Source: Nitrospinae bacterium bin107 (GTDB lineage Bacteria > UBA8248). Taken from it: a stretch of DNA of 64,000 nucleotides. Shown here one piece after another: positions 53,360 to 62,267 of the stretch. Where the stretch lies: contig MPNJ01000001.1 of assembly GCA_002238965.1 (NCBI GenBank), forward strand, positions 1-64,000, read 5' to 3'. The stretch's first letter is position 1. Every line of letters starts with the position of its first letter. The notes below the pieces were generated by a model, which was not told the DNA's origin, did no database searches, and was given only the letters and a program-made list of their open reading frames with translations. Both the position numbers and the translations under genes were made by a program.

Positions 53360-54325
53360 ATGTACAAAGCGGTCACCACACTCATCATTTTTCTGCTGTT
53401 GGCTCCCGCCAGCGCGCTTGCGGCGGGCGAGCGGATTCTGGTCACGAACACGCGCGACGGCACGCTGAGCGTCATCTCGCGCGATACACATGAGGTCATC
53501 ACAACGATCCCCGCGGGCAGGAAGGCGAACCGCCTCTCCCTCGCACCCGACGAGCGCCACGCCTACGTCATCAACGACGGCAGCGCCTTCGTGCGCGTTT
53601 TCGACACGCATACGCTCAAGTTCGTCCGCCGCGTACGCGCGGGACGCGACCCCTACAACCTGGCGTTCTCCCCCGACGGCGCGCGCGCCTATTTCGTGAA
53701 CACATATTCGGACAACGTGACGATCCTCGACCTCGCGGCACGAAAGGTCATCGGCCTCATCAAGCACGGCGGCAACAACCCGGTGAACATCAAGCTGAGC
53801 CCCGACGGACGGCTCGCCTTCGTCGCGAACGAGCTCAGCGAGGACGTCTCCGTCGTCGATCTCGATACGAGAATGCCTATCAAGCAGATAGATGCGGGCC
53901 ACTACATCGAGGGAATCGACGTGACGCCCGACGGCAAAAGGCTCTACGTCATGAACGGGGAGCGGAACTCCTACAGCGTGGTCGACCTCGATACCCTGGA
54001 AATCATCCGCACCATCAAACTCTCCGGCGAGCCGCACGACGCCCTCATCACGCCGGACGGGAAGTTCCTCTACATCACCCTCCCGCACAAGAACCGTGTG
54101 TCGGTCTTCTCGCTTCCCTCGCAAAAGCGCGTCGCCAGCGTGAAGCAGGGCATACGGCCCGACCTCATCGCCTTCACGCCCGACGGCGCGCTCGCCTACG
54201 TGACGAACCGCGATTCGAAAGAAGTGTTCGTGATGGACGCGAAATCACACCGCAACATCAGGACAATCCGCGTGGGAAACGGGGCGCACGGCGTGCTCGT
54301 CGTACCGCCCGCGCCGACGAATTGA
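53360..54325 (+). CDS. Secreted YVTN/YncE-type beta-propeller protein
   Basis: 321 aa. Signal peptide (TTLIIFLLLAPASALAAG), then about seven propeller blades with the repeating pattern xxVTNxxDxTVSVID / P-D-G-x-x-x-Y-V-x-N, for example NPVNIKLSPDGRLAFVANEL and EGIDVTPDGKRLYVMNGERN. The ATG at 53360 lies 12 bp after the cytochrome stop. Propellers of this type often accompany periplasmic c-cytochromes and MauG-like enzymes; the role may be substrate or partner binding (inference). Confidence 0.87.
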   Translation: MYKAVTTLIIFLLLAPASALAAGERILVTNTRDGTLSVISRDTHEVITTIPAGRKANRLSLAPDERHAYVINDGSAFVRVFDTHTLKFVRRVRAGRDPYNLAFSPDGARAYFVNTYSDNVTILDLAARKVIGLIKHGGNNPVNIKLSPDGRLAFVANELSEDVSVVDLDTRMPIKQIDAGHYIEGIDVTPDGKRLYVMNGERNSYSVVDLDTLEIIRTIKLSGEPHDALITPDGKFLYITLPHKNRVSVFSLPSQKRVASVKQGIRPDLIAFTPDGALAYVTNRDSKEVFVMDAKSHRNIRTIRVGNGAHGVLVVPPAPTN

Positions 54326-54521
54326 GGGTTTTTGCTCAGATAGCGGCGACCCTCGCCCGACGAATGGGCCGGCAAGAATTTCCACAAAATGAAGGCCGTC
54401 GCACATCCAGAACGATAATCGTAATACGAGCAACGGCGAAAGTTGCTCTTTCCTCGCCCATGCGTCATATTCGAGAGGCTACTCCACTCCCAATCCAGAC
54501 CCGCGGAGAGGAAAAGAATAG

Positions 54522-54761
54522 ATGACGCAATTCGAAATACTTACGCTCTGGATTTCTGCAGTTCACGCCTTCATATCGTTCATCGTGGGCTTCGGACAAT
54601 GCGCGCTCATCTGGTACGGGCTGAAACTGATGCAGCGCGGCACCGAGCGAAGGGAAGAACAAAGCAAACGACAGCACGAAGAAACCATGGCCGCTCTGGA
54701 CACCCGTCACCGCGAAAGCATGAGAGCCCTGGAAGCCCTGATTGAGAGAACGTCGAAGTGA
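54522..54761 (+). CDS. Small one-TM coiled-coil protein, tandem copy 1
   Basis: 79 aa. One transmembrane helix near the N-terminus (ISAVHAFISFIVGFGQCALI), then a charged coiled coil ending HRESMRALEALIERTSK. No signal-peptide cleavage site, so probably an inner-membrane protein with a cytoplasmic tail. gcggagagg lies upstream. Paralogue of 44989. Function unknown; the design resembles small membrane anchor proteins or phage/toxin-type spanins only superficially. Confidence 0.7.
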   Translation: MTQFEILTLWISAVHAFISFIVGFGQCALIWYGLKLMQRGTERREEQSKRQHEETMAALDTRHRESMRALEALIERTSK

Positions 54762-54986
54762 GCGGAGATAAAGGCCGGCGCTCCGCCTGATTTCCCTCGG
54801 CATCTTCTTGATGCGCGCGCCTCTCTCGTGGCGTCAGTCCTTCATCCCGGTGGCGCAACCAATTCTTCCGGGGCAATCCGAATGAACGACATGATGCGAG
54901 CGATGGCGAAAGTTGCTCTTTCCTCGCCCATGCGTCATATTCGAGAGGCTACTCCACTCCCAATTCAGACCCGCGGAGAGGAAATG

Positions 54987-55235
54987 ATGACGCAATTTGA
55001 ATTAGCGACGCTCGAACTATCACGTATTGGCCTCTGGATTTCTGCGGTTCACGCCTTCATATCGCTCATCGTAGGCAGCGTTCAGTGTTTTCTCATCTTG
55101 TATGGGCTGAAACAGATGAGCCGCGCTTCGGCAGCCAGAGACAAGCAGCATGAAGAAACCATGGCCGCTCTGGACACCCGTCACCGCGAAAGCATGAGAG
55201 CCCTAGAAGCCCTGATTGAGAGAACGTCGAAGTGA
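54987..55235 (+). CDS. Small one-TM coiled-coil protein, tandem copy 2
   Basis: 82 aa. Extra residues before the helix (LATLELSRIGLWISAVHAF) and a divergent middle (QMSRASAARDKQH), but a tail identical to copy 1 (EETMAALDTRHRESMRALEA, then LIERTSK). The ATG at 54987 (second of two adjacent) or 54984 starts just after GGAGAGGAA. Confidence 0.7.
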   Translation: MTQFELATLELSRIGLWISAVHAFISLIVGSVQCFLILYGLKQMSRASAARDKQHEETMAALDTRHRESMRALEALIERTSK

Positions 55236-55460
55236 GCGGAGATAAAGGCCGGCGCTCCGCCTGATTTCCCTCGGCATCTTCTTGATGCGCGCGCCTCTCT
55301 CGCGGCGTCAGCACATCATCCCTGCGGCGCAACCCATTCTTCCGGGGCAATCCGAACGAACGACATGATGCGAGCGATGGCGAACGTTGCTCTTTCCTCA
55401 CCCATGCGTCATATTCGAGAGGCTACTCCACTCCCAATCCAGACCCGCGGAGAGGAAAAG

Positions 55461-55721
55461 ATGACGGAATTCGAAATACTTACGCTCTGGATTTCTGCAG
55501 TTCACGCCTTCATATCGCTCATCGTGGGCGTCGGACAATGCGCGCTCATCTGGTACGGGCTGAGGCTGATGCAACGCGGCACAGAGAGAAGGGAAGAACA
55601 AAGCCAGCGCCTGCACGAGGAAAGCAAGCGCTGGCATGAGCAAACTATGGCCGCTCTGGATGCCCGTCACCGAGAAAGTATGAGAGCGCTGGAAGCCCTG
55701 ATTGAAAGAACGTCGAAATAA
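55461..55721 (+). CDS. Small one-TM coiled-coil protein, tandem copy 3
   Basis: 86 aa. Nearly copy 1 in its first 50 residues (ILTLWISAVHAFISLIVGVG), with an inserted heptad-like segment (EESKRWHEQ) that lengthens the coiled coil before the shared HRESMRALEALIERTSK end. Same leader and ribosome site. Confidence 0.7.
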   Translation: MTEFEILTLWISAVHAFISLIVGVGQCALIWYGLRLMQRGTERREEQSQRLHEESKRWHEQTMAALDARHRESMRALEALIERTSK

Positions 55722-55910
55722 AGACGGTGCTCAGTCTGATTTTCCTGCTCTATTCCTGACGAGTCGCAAGCCATCTGCAGCGTGTATTCTGCGTTTGCCG
55801 CTTATGGACAATCGCGTCGTGCGTCTCCGGCCATGATATTCGCCCTCTCGCACGCGCAGCTTTGCTTTCATCCCCTCACCGCCGCTCATTCCCATGCAGC
55901 GAAGGCCCTA

Positions 55911-56807
55911 TCAACCACCCTCACCCGTGGCGCAGCGAAAGCCGATCTTGTTGTTCGTATAATCGGGCGGGCGGTGGTAGCGGTTGTGCGCCGTGGCCCA
56001 GGCGACCGGACTACCCCAGGACGCGCCGCGAACGACTCTGGTTTTTCCTTTTGCAGGGCCGTGCGGGTCGCGCTCGGCCATTTTCTTATAGGCTCTCGAT
56101 CCATAGCGGTCGGCCACCCACTCCCAGACGTTGCCGGACATGTCGAGCGCCCCGAACGGGCTCGCGCCTTTCGGAAAGCGGCCCACGGGGGCGACGCCGG
56201 GGAATCCGTCCTTTCCCCCTTTCAGGTTGGCTCTCATCGCGTCGCGCGCCTTGCCCCAGGGGTAGCGTCTTCCGTCCCCCCCGCGCGCCGCGCGCTCCCA
56301 TTCCGCTTCGGTCGGTAGACGCCTGCCCGCCCACTGGCAATAGGCTTCCGCGTCGGGCCAGCTCACGTGGGAGACGGGTTGTTTCGGAACGCTTTTCCAG
56401 CTCGACTTCGGGCCTTCGGGCCGGCGCCAGTCCGCGCCCCTGGTTTTTCGCCAGCCGCCCCTCCCCTTCCTGAGAGAAGCGTCCCACGTCCAGGACCATT
56501 TCCGCTTCTCGGCCGTCGTCTTGTATCCCGTTTGTGCGACGAAGCGCGCGAAGCGCTCCGCCGTCGCCTCGGTCTCGCCGATCCAGAAACCCGGCACAAA
56601 GATTTTCCGGGGCGGGCGCTCGTCCTTGTCGCCGTGTTTGCTGCCCATCACGAACCAGCCCGGGGGCACGTGCACCAGCGTAGCGCCGTCGAAGCCGGAA
56701 ATTTTCTTGCGGACCTGCTGTCCATGAACGAACGAGCCGGTAACGCCCAGGAAACAGATGAGGAGCAGACAAACAAGGATTCGTGGGGAAAACATTCGCG
56801 TGCTCAT
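55911..56807 (-). CDS. Formylglycine-generating-enzyme-like (SUMF1) secreted protein
   Basis: 298 aa. Signal peptide ([20 protein letters not shown]). SUMF1/FGE-type C-lectin-like fold: [49 protein letters not shown], then [13 protein letters not shown] and [11 protein letters not shown], with [11 protein letters not shown] and a terminal IGFRC. The paired active-site cysteines of true FGE are not seen, so it is more likely a non-catalytic or binding member. Start 56807 or 56795 (ATG after GAGGAG at longer spacing) both fit the signal peptide. Confidence 0.85.
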   Translation of the reverse strand: MSTRMFSPRILVCLLLICFLGVTGSFVHGQQVRKKISGFDGATLVHVPPGWFVMGSKHGDKDERPPRKIFVPGFWIGETEATAERFARFVAQTGYKTTAEKRKWSWTWDASLRKGRGGWRKTRGADWRRPEGPKSSWKSVPKQPVSHVSWPDAEAYCQWAGRRLPTEAEWERAARGGDGRRYPWGKARDAMRANLKGGKDGFPGVAPVGRFPKGASPFGALDMSGNVWEWVADRYGSRAYKKMAERDPHGPAKGKTRVVRGASWGSPVAWATAHNRYHRPPDYTNNKIGFRCATGEGG

Positions 56808-56863
56808 CTCCTCATTCTCGGGCAATGACGGGCGGATGGTGCGCGCCCTCGAAAAGCGAAAAG

Positions 56864-57292
56864 CTAGTCTCTCAGCGGGTCTCTCGGGTCGTCCACGAAC
56901 GTCGTGCCGGCCGCTTCCTTGTTGGGCATCCCGCCGTAGGTAAAAATCAACTCCGCCGGGCCGTCCGTGCTCGGGTTCTCCTGCCCGTGAATGCAACCGC
57001 AGGGGAAATAGACGAAATGGCCGACGGGTATTTCCTTTCTTTCGATCTCCCCGCCCTCTTTCCAGTAGATGTTGATGGGGCCTTTCACCACGTAGATCGT
57101 GGTGTCGCAGTTTTTGTGATAGTGCAGCGCGTTGCGGCCCCGGGGCGGGATGATGGTTCTCCCCATCGTGATGGTATCCGTCCCCGTCGTCTCCTGGTTC
57201 ACGCCCCAGCGAATGTCGTAGGGCGGCTCATAGGCCTTGTCCTCGTCCACGTCCAGGGAATTTACGACTTGCGGTACAGGCAAATCCGCCAT
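56864..57292 (-). CDS. Cupin-domain protein
   Basis: 142 aa. Single cupin barrel with motif 1 [19 protein letters not shown] (two His plus one more ligand candidate) and motif 2 [17 protein letters not shown]. Probably binds a divalent metal and acts as a small-molecule isomerase, dioxygenase or sensor; the role is unknown. On the minus strand just downstream of the CoA-transferase gene (55 bp). Confidence 0.87.
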   Translation of the reverse strand: MADLPVPQVVNSLDVDEDKAYEPPYDIRWGVNQETTGTDTITMGRTIIPPRGRNALHYHKNCDTTIYVVKGPINIYWKEGGEIERKEIPVGHFVYFPCGCIHGQENPSTDGPAELIFTYGGMPNKEAAGTTFVDDPRDPLRD

Positions 57293-57347
57293 GAGATCAC
57301 CTCCAATAATGTGAATGAAACCCGGAATATTCTCTCTGTCCTGCGCG

Positions 57348-58571
57348 CTACCCCTCAGGCGGAGTGTTCCAGGATACGATATTTTTCTCTCTCAAAACCT
57401 CGAGTTCGTCATCCTCCATACCGAGCAGATCGCCCAGAACCTCTCTCGTGTGCTCGCCCAGATAAGGCGCCCGCTTGTACTTCATATCCGCGCCCGGCAG
57501 CCTGATGGGCGGCCCCAGTACCTTCATCGTCCCCGCCGCGGGGTGTTCCATCTCGACTATCATGTCCCGCGCCAGAATCTGGGGGTCTTCCATCGCCTGC
57601 GCCACGGTGTTCACCGGCGCGAAGGGCACATGGCCCTGAAGCAGGTCGGTCCACTCCGCGTTCGTCTTTTCCTGAAACGCCCTTTCGAGAATATCCAGCA
57701 GAACTACCCGGTTCTCGAATCGATCCTGCGCCAGCTTGAAGCGCGGGTCCTCGGCCAGCGCCGGCATCCCCATGCGCTCGACGAGGATGGGGAAGAAACT
57801 CTGTTTCAGGCAAAGCACGCTTATCCAGCCGTCTTTGGTTTCGAAATTCTGCGCGGGCACCATCGAGGGGTGCGCGCTCCGGGAGAATTTTTGCGGCACG
57901 TAGCCGCAGTTGAGCGCCCAGGTGGCCATGTACGCAAGCTGAACCAGGGCGCCGTCCATGAGCGCCACGTCTACGTCCCTGCCCTTGCCGGTGCGGTTCG
58001 CCTCCCACAGCGCGGCCAGCAGGCCGACGAGCGATATGAACCCGCCCGAGAAATCCACGAAACTCACGCCCGCCTTGGTGGGGGGACCGTCGGGCTCTCC
58101 CGTCAGGTCCATGATGCCCGCATAGGCCTGCATGAGGTAGTCATAGGCCGGCTCGGGCGCTCTGGGGCCGGTCATCCCGTAGCCCGAGAGGAAACAGCAC
58201 ACGATTTTCTCGTTGTAGGGGCTTAAGTGTTTATATGTTAATTCGAGTTTCTCCGGCGCATCGCCCCGGCAATTCGCATAGAGCGCATCCGCTTTCGGCA
58301 CGAGTCTTCGCAGTATGGCCTTGCCCTCGGGCGTGCGAATCCTGAGCGCGACGCTCTTCTTGTTGCGGTTGAAGGACTGGAAATAATAGCTGTCGTTATC
58401 CGGCAGGGCATACGGGGGGACGGGCCGCGCGGAATCGCCGCCCACGGCGTGGTCCTCGATTTTCAGGACCTCGGCACCCATATCCGCCAACAGTTGCGAG
58501 GCCAGCGGCCCCGCGCCGAATTGCTCCACCGCCAGTATCCGAAGCCCCTCCAGCGGAAGTCGACCATCCAT
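57348..58571 (-). CDS. Family III CoA transferase (CaiB/BaiF)
   Basis: 407 aa. Moves CoA between acyl groups through an aspartyl-CoA thioester; the catalytic Asp is in VALMDGALVQLA. Family blocks: LEGLRILAVEQFGAGPLASQ, LADMGAEVLKIE, FNRNKKSVALRI and YDYLMQAYAGIMDLTGE. The ATG at 58571 (MDGRLPLEGLRIL) has AAGGG 6 nt upstream; further upstream codons are not family-like. Substrate unknown (formyl-, carnitinyl-, mesaconyl- and similar CoA are options). Confidence 0.92.
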   Translation of the reverse strand: MDGRLPLEGLRILAVEQFGAGPLASQLLADMGAEVLKIEDHAVGGDSARPVPPYALPDNDSYYFQSFNRNKKSVALRIRTPEGKAILRRLVPKADALYANCRGDAPEKLELTYKHLSPYNEKIVCCFLSGYGMTGPRAPEPAYDYLMQAYAGIMDLTGEPDGPPTKAGVSFVDFSGGFISLVGLLAALWEANRTGKGRDVDVALMDGALVQLAYMATWALNCGYVPQKFSRSAHPSMVPAQNFETKDGWISVLCLKQSFFPILVERMGMPALAEDPRFKLAQDRFENRVVLLDILERAFQEKTNAEWTDLLQGHVPFAPVNTVAQAMEDPQILARDMIVEMEHPAAGTMKVLGPPIRLPGADMKYKRAPYLGEHTREVLGDLLGMEDDELEVLREKNIVSWNTPPEG

Positions 58572-58784
58572 CAAGAACCCTTTCCGGTATTCCCGCCCGG
58601 GATTCATCCCGGCATACGGAGCAAACCAATATTCACATGACTTGGGGATACACCCAAATCTCAAGCAATATCAATACTTTTCGGCTGTGAGCCACTCATC
58701 AACATAGATGAACGAACATGAGATTATTACAAATCATCGTGAAAGTATAATTGCGGTTTCTCTCTCGTTATGTATTTGCTAGAA

Positions 58785-58792
58785 TCATCCTG
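58785..58792 (+). promoter_or_regulatory. Possible extended -10 promoter of the ABC operon
   Basis: TGCTAGAAT lies about 35-70 bp upstream of the candidate starts; the -35 region is weak. Confidence 0.35.
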
Positions 58793-58860
58793 CTTCGTAT
58801 CGATTTCAATTCACCCGAAAGGCTATGTCTTTCATCATTTTGGGAATACTATTATTTATG

Positions 58861-59604
58861 GTCACCAAAATATCGATTCAGAATTTGAGAAAAGTCTATG
58901 ACACGCCTGAAAGACGTGTGCACGCTCTCGAGGGCGTGAACCTCAACATCGAGGACGGCGAATTCATCTGCCTCGTGGGGCTTTCGGGCTGCGGAAAGAC
59001 GACGCTGCTGAACATGCTCGCCGGCTTCGTCGAGATCACCGCGGGCACTATCACCATGGACGGAAAAACGCTCACCCAGGACTACGACAAGGGCGTCGTG
59101 TTCCAGGAATACGCCCTCTTCCCGTGGCGCACGGCCAGGCAGAACGTGGAATACGGCCTTGAGATCAGAAACTTCCCCGAGAAGGAGCGCAGAGAAATGG
59201 CGTTCGAGTTTCTTCGTCTCGTCCGCCTCGAGGAATTTGCAGATTTCTTTCCCCACAACCTCTCGGGCGGTATGCGCCAGCGCGTGGCGGTGGCGAGAGC
59301 CATGGCGTTCGACCCGCAAATCCTACTGATGGACGAGCCCTTCGGCGCGCTCGACGCCCAGACGCGCGAGGAGTTGCAGGAGTTGACCGTCGACGTATGG
59401 CAGAAGACGAAAAAGACGATTCTCTACGTTACGCACAATCTGAGCGAAGCCGTCTACTTGGGGAACCGCATTGTAGTTTTCGTTCCGAATCCGGGGAGAA
59501 TCCGCGAGATCGTGAGAGTCGATCTCCCCAGACCGCGTGACGACCTCGCGCCCGAGTTCATCAAACTGCAAAAACACGTGAACGATTTGATTCGCGATTT
59601 TTAG
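58861..59604 (+). CDS. NMT1/nitrate/sulfonate-type ABC transporter ATP-binding protein
   Basis: 247 aa. Walker A GLSGCGKTTLLN, Q-loop VFQEYALFPWRT, signature NLSGGMRQRVAVARAMAF, Walker B ILLMDEPFGALD and H-loop ILYVTHNLSEAV. Closest in style to SsuB/TauB/ThiZ ATPases. The start at 58861 gives the usual MVTKISIQNLRKVY N-terminus; an ATG at 58825 would add 12 hydrophobic residues. First gene of an operon with the permease. Confidence 0.9.
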   Translation, partial: VTKISIQNLRKVYDTPERRVHALEGVNLNIEDGEFICLVGLSGCGKTTLLNMLAGFVEITAGTITMDGKTLTQDYDKGVVFQEYALFPWRTARQNVEYGLEIRNFPEKERREMAFEFLRLVRLEEFADFFPHNLSGGMRQRVAVARAMAFDPQILLMDEPFGALDAQTREELQELTVDVWQKTKKTILYVTHNLSEAVYLGNRIVVFVPNPGRIREIVRVDLPRPRDDLAPEFIKLQKHVNDLIRDF

Positions 59605-59617
59605 AGAGGAATTATCC

Positions 59618-60544
59618 ATGCAGACATCCGAGGCAACGCCTGTTCCTCCATCGTTGGACGAGAAGAAAAAAGAGGTGAGAAGGCCGATTTGGGTGAAGCT
59701 CAGGCCGGTCTACCCGTTCATCGTCATCCTCGCCATCTGGCAAGTCGCCGCCATGCAGGCCCAGGGCAACCAGGGCAGGCTCTTCCCCACCGTCGACGCG
59801 ATTGTTTTCAGGGCTTGGGAACTCGTCACCGATCCCCTGTTCCGGGCGCTGGCCGAGAACCCGAACCTGGGTATCCTGGATCAGGTCTGGAAACTTTTTG
59901 AGAGCCCGATTCTGCTCCATACGCTCAACACCGCGTGGCGCCTCCCGTTCTCGTTCTTCATCGCCGCCATCGTCGGCACCATCGTTGGCATATTGATGGG
60001 CCGCTTCGCTTTCTGGGAGTCGTTCTTCGTCCCGCTTCTCTCCGTGTTGCTGCCGATTCCGGCCATCGCGTGGACACCCATCGTCGTCATCTGGTCGGGC
60101 ATCGGTGATCAGACGGTCATCGTCATCACGGCTTTCGCCTCCTTCCTGCCCATCGCCATGGCGGTCTGGACGGGGGTGAAAACAGTGAACCCGGTATGGA
60201 TACGCGCGGCCCAGTCGATGAACGCGGACAAGATGACGATTTTCCGAACCGTCGTCCTGCCCGGCTCGCTGCCCATGATTCTGAGCGGTCTTCGCATCGG
60301 GCTGGCGCGCGCCTGGCGCGCGGGCGTGGGCGCCGAGGCGTTCGCAGGCATCCGCTGGGGGCTTTCCGCCGGCATCTTCGACGCGCAGGAATACCTCGAC
60401 ATCGCGTTCATGATGGTCGCGCTCTCCGTCCTCGGCCTGTTCGGCTTCGTGCTGGAGAAGGTGCTCTTCCAGCCCATCGAGAGCCGCACCGTCATCCGCT
60501 GGGGCATGATGGAAGCGATGGGCGCGCAGGACAAGAAGGTGTAA
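59618..60544 (+). CDS. NMT1/nitrate/sulfonate-type ABC transporter permease
   Basis: 308 aa, about six TM helices, with the EAA-type coupling segment (RAAQSMNADKMTIFRTVVLP, then GSLPMILSGLRIGLARAWRA). Resembles SsuC/TauC permeases for sulfonates, nitrate or pyrimidine precursors. Gene follows the ATPase after 13 bp and ends in a strong terminator. The two binding-protein genes on the opposite strand 3' of it are the likely partners. Confidence 0.9.
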   Translation: MQTSEATPVPPSLDEKKKEVRRPIWVKLRPVYPFIVILAIWQVAAMQAQGNQGRLFPTVDAIVFRAWELVTDPLFRALAENPNLGILDQVWKLFESPILLHTLNTAWRLPFSFFIAAIVGTIVGILMGRFAFWESFFVPLLSVLLPIPAIAWTPIVVIWSGIGDQTVIVITAFASFLPIAMAVWTGVKTVNPVWIRAAQSMNADKMTIFRTVVLPGSLPMILSGLRIGLARAWRAGVGAEAFAGIRWGLSAGIFDAQEYLDIAFMMVALSVLGLFGFVLEKVLFQPIESRTVIRWGMMEAMGAQDKKV

Positions 60545-60573
60545 TCAAGCCAATAACGACAAACGTTTAACAG

Positions 60574-60606
60574 CCGGGCGCGGCGAGAGTCGCGCCCGGT
60601 TTTTTT
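60574..60606 (+). terminator. Rho-independent terminator of the ABC operon
   Basis: CCGGGCGCG (60574-60582) pairs with CGCGCCCGG (60591-60599), followed by seven T. Confidence 0.9.
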
Positions 60607-60702
60607 ATGTCTCGGGAGGATGAGACCTGCGCGCGCCGTCTACCCGCAGATGCAGGAAATAGCCCCCTGAGGGGGACTGGTTTCAAAAGGCGGTGGAGCT
60701 TC

Positions 60703-60729
60703 CGTAGGGGCGGCCCCCCGTGGCCGCCA
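60703..60729. repeat. Short GTAGGGGCGG-type hairpin
   Basis: gtaggggcggcc…ggccgcc, a short relative of the GTAGGG element family. The surrounding gap 60607-60907 otherwise shows nothing recognisable. Confidence 0.5.
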
Positions 60730-60907
60730 TGAACCTCTATGTCCACCCGTATTTGTATTTCCATTCCATCCCCGTGGTTGCGCTTTGCAAGAGCAGGTCC
60801 GGGAGCCCTCGGACAAACACGGGAGCCTGTCTGACTGCCGAATACCGCGACCCCGACCGAAGAAGGCGTTTTCAACAACCCTGTCCAGGGCGTGATCACC
60901 CGGCTCC

Positions 60908-60944
60908 GACAACAACAAACCCCCGGGAACTCGCGCCCCGGGGG
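60908..60944 (-). terminator. Terminator of binding-protein gene 1
   Basis: On the minus strand CCCCCGGG…CCCGGGGG is followed by TTTGTTGTTG, about 30 bp after the stop codon. Confidence 0.75.
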
Positions 60945-60974
60945 TCATTGGTGTTGCGTCTTGTCCGCGTGCGC

Positions 60975-61964
60975 CTAGTTGAAGCCGATATCCTTCGCGG
61001 CCCTGCGGAGGATGGAGTCATCCAGGTGCGGACTCTTGGTGAAGTCGGGGCGGCTCTTGATCCAGCCGAGCTGGATCTGCTTATCCCCCATGTCGTTCAG
61101 GTATTTCTTCACCTCGTCGCTCAGGAAAACCTCCGTCTTGAGCTTTTTAACGACCTTGAGAGTGGTGCTCTCCTTGGCCTTGTCGCCGACTTCCTGCAAT
61201 GCCCTGGTGTAGACCTTGGCGTAGGTCTTGGGGTCATTCTTGAGCAACTGGTGCGCCTTCAGCCAGCCCCTGAAGTACTTGTAATAGAGATCGGGGTGCT
61301 TCTTGATGGTCTGGGGGTTGCCCACGTGCATCATTCTCGTGTTGTCGTATTTGCACAGATCCTCGAGATAGCGAATCAGGCCCTGCTCGCGGGCAATTTC
61401 ACCCTGCGGCTCGCCGACCATAGCCGCCTGGGCGGCGCCGGACACCAGCGCGGCGATGCGCTCGGTGGTGCGGACACTCAGAAGCGGGAAATCCGAGCGT
61501 TTCAGGCCATGCGCGGGAACGACGTAGAACTGGAACGCGAAGTCCGTGCTCGTGCCCTTCTTGTTGGCGAACACCGAACCCTTGAGGTCCTTCAGGCTCT
61601 TGGCCTTCGATTTCGCGGGTACGATAATGGCGACCATGCCGCAGATGTTCGCCGTCACCCCGATGGCCGTTACCTTCGCCCCCTTGGAAATCGCCGTGGT
61701 GAAGGGAGAGAAGCCCGTGGTGCCGGTATCCAGGTTGTTCTGGATGATGGCGTTGCGCATCAGTTTGCCCTGCTTGAAGTGGCTCATCGTGTACTTTAAG
61801 CCCTCTTTCTTCCAGTAGTCCATGCGGTGGGCGACGACCTCGAAAGACCCCATCAGGGCCCGGTGCGCGCCGATGCGTAGCGTCGCCGATTCGGCGGGCG
61901 CAACCACCACGAACGTACCCACTACGAACGCGGCGGCCAGTATGAAACCTACAAGTCTTTTCAT
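60975..61964 (-). CDS. NMT1/SsuA-like substrate-binding protein 1
   Basis: 329 aa. Signal peptide (FILAAAFVVGTFVVVAPAES), then a type II periplasmic binding fold: ATLRIGAHRALMGSFEVVAH, later NLDTGTTGFSPFTTAISKGA, KGSVFANKKGTSTDFAFQF and GEPQGEIAREQG. Likely delivers its ligand to the ABC importer at 58.9-60.5 kb. GGAGG precedes the ATG at 61964. Nearly the same protein is encoded next door. Confidence 0.9.
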   Translation of the reverse strand: MKRLVGFILAAAFVVGTFVVVAPAESATLRIGAHRALMGSFEVVAHRMDYWKKEGLKYTMSHFKQGKLMRNAIIQNNLDTGTTGFSPFTTAISKGAKVTAIGVTANICGMVAIIVPAKSKAKSLKDLKGSVFANKKGTSTDFAFQFYVVPAHGLKRSDFPLLSVRTTERIAALVSGAAQAAMVGEPQGEIAREQGLIRYLEDLCKYDNTRMMHVGNPQTIKKHPDLYYKYFRGWLKAHQLLKNDPKTYAKVYTRALQEVGDKAKESTTLKVVKKLKTEVFLSDEVKKYLNDMGDKQIQLGWIKSRPDFTKSPHLDDSILRRAAKDIGFN

Positions 61965-62267
61965 GCTTGCTCCTCCCTCGAGTGAATGAAGACTTCCATG
62001 GATAGTCAAAAATTTTACACCAAGAGACAAATTTTCGGCGCAGGCATACCCCAGACGCCGGAAACCCATCCGCCATTGGTTCGATGCCCCCCTCTCAAAC
62101 TGTGAAAAGAGAGATTCAGTCCCAAACAATTAACAGATTCATGTAGATATTATAATTATTATACAAATTGCGGGGAAAATACAACATGCAGTGAGGATTC
62201 AAAAAAAAGCCCCCGGGAGCGGATACTCCCGGGGGCTTTCGTCTTGCGTCTTGCGTATACGTGCCGC
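61965..62267. other. Gap between the two binding-protein genes
   Basis: Holds the terminator of gene 2 (62201-62236) and an AT-rich stretch (62130-62190) that is the probable promoter region of gene 1. Confidence 0.5.
62201..62236 (-). terminator. Terminator of binding-protein gene 2
   Basis: Perfect 11-bp stem (GCCCCCGGGAG with CTCCCGGGGGC), followed on the minus strand by eight T. Confidence 0.9.

Larger units (their letters stand above)
54429..55721 (+). repeat. Three tandem copies of a 470-bp unit
   Basis: Units begin near 54429, 54899 and 55373 (spacings 470 and 474). Each holds an identical-looking leader (cgaaagttgctctttcctcg, then catgcgtcatattcgagagg), a gcggagaggaaa ribosome site, a small gene and, for the first two, a common 3' segment (gtgagcggagataaaggcc and following). 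Leader and gene were therefore copied together. Confidence 0.85.

Noticed and set aside
56807-56996. Upstream extension of the SUMF1-like protein
   Set aside because: The added residues are arginine-rich and precede a clear signal peptide, so they are not part of the protein.
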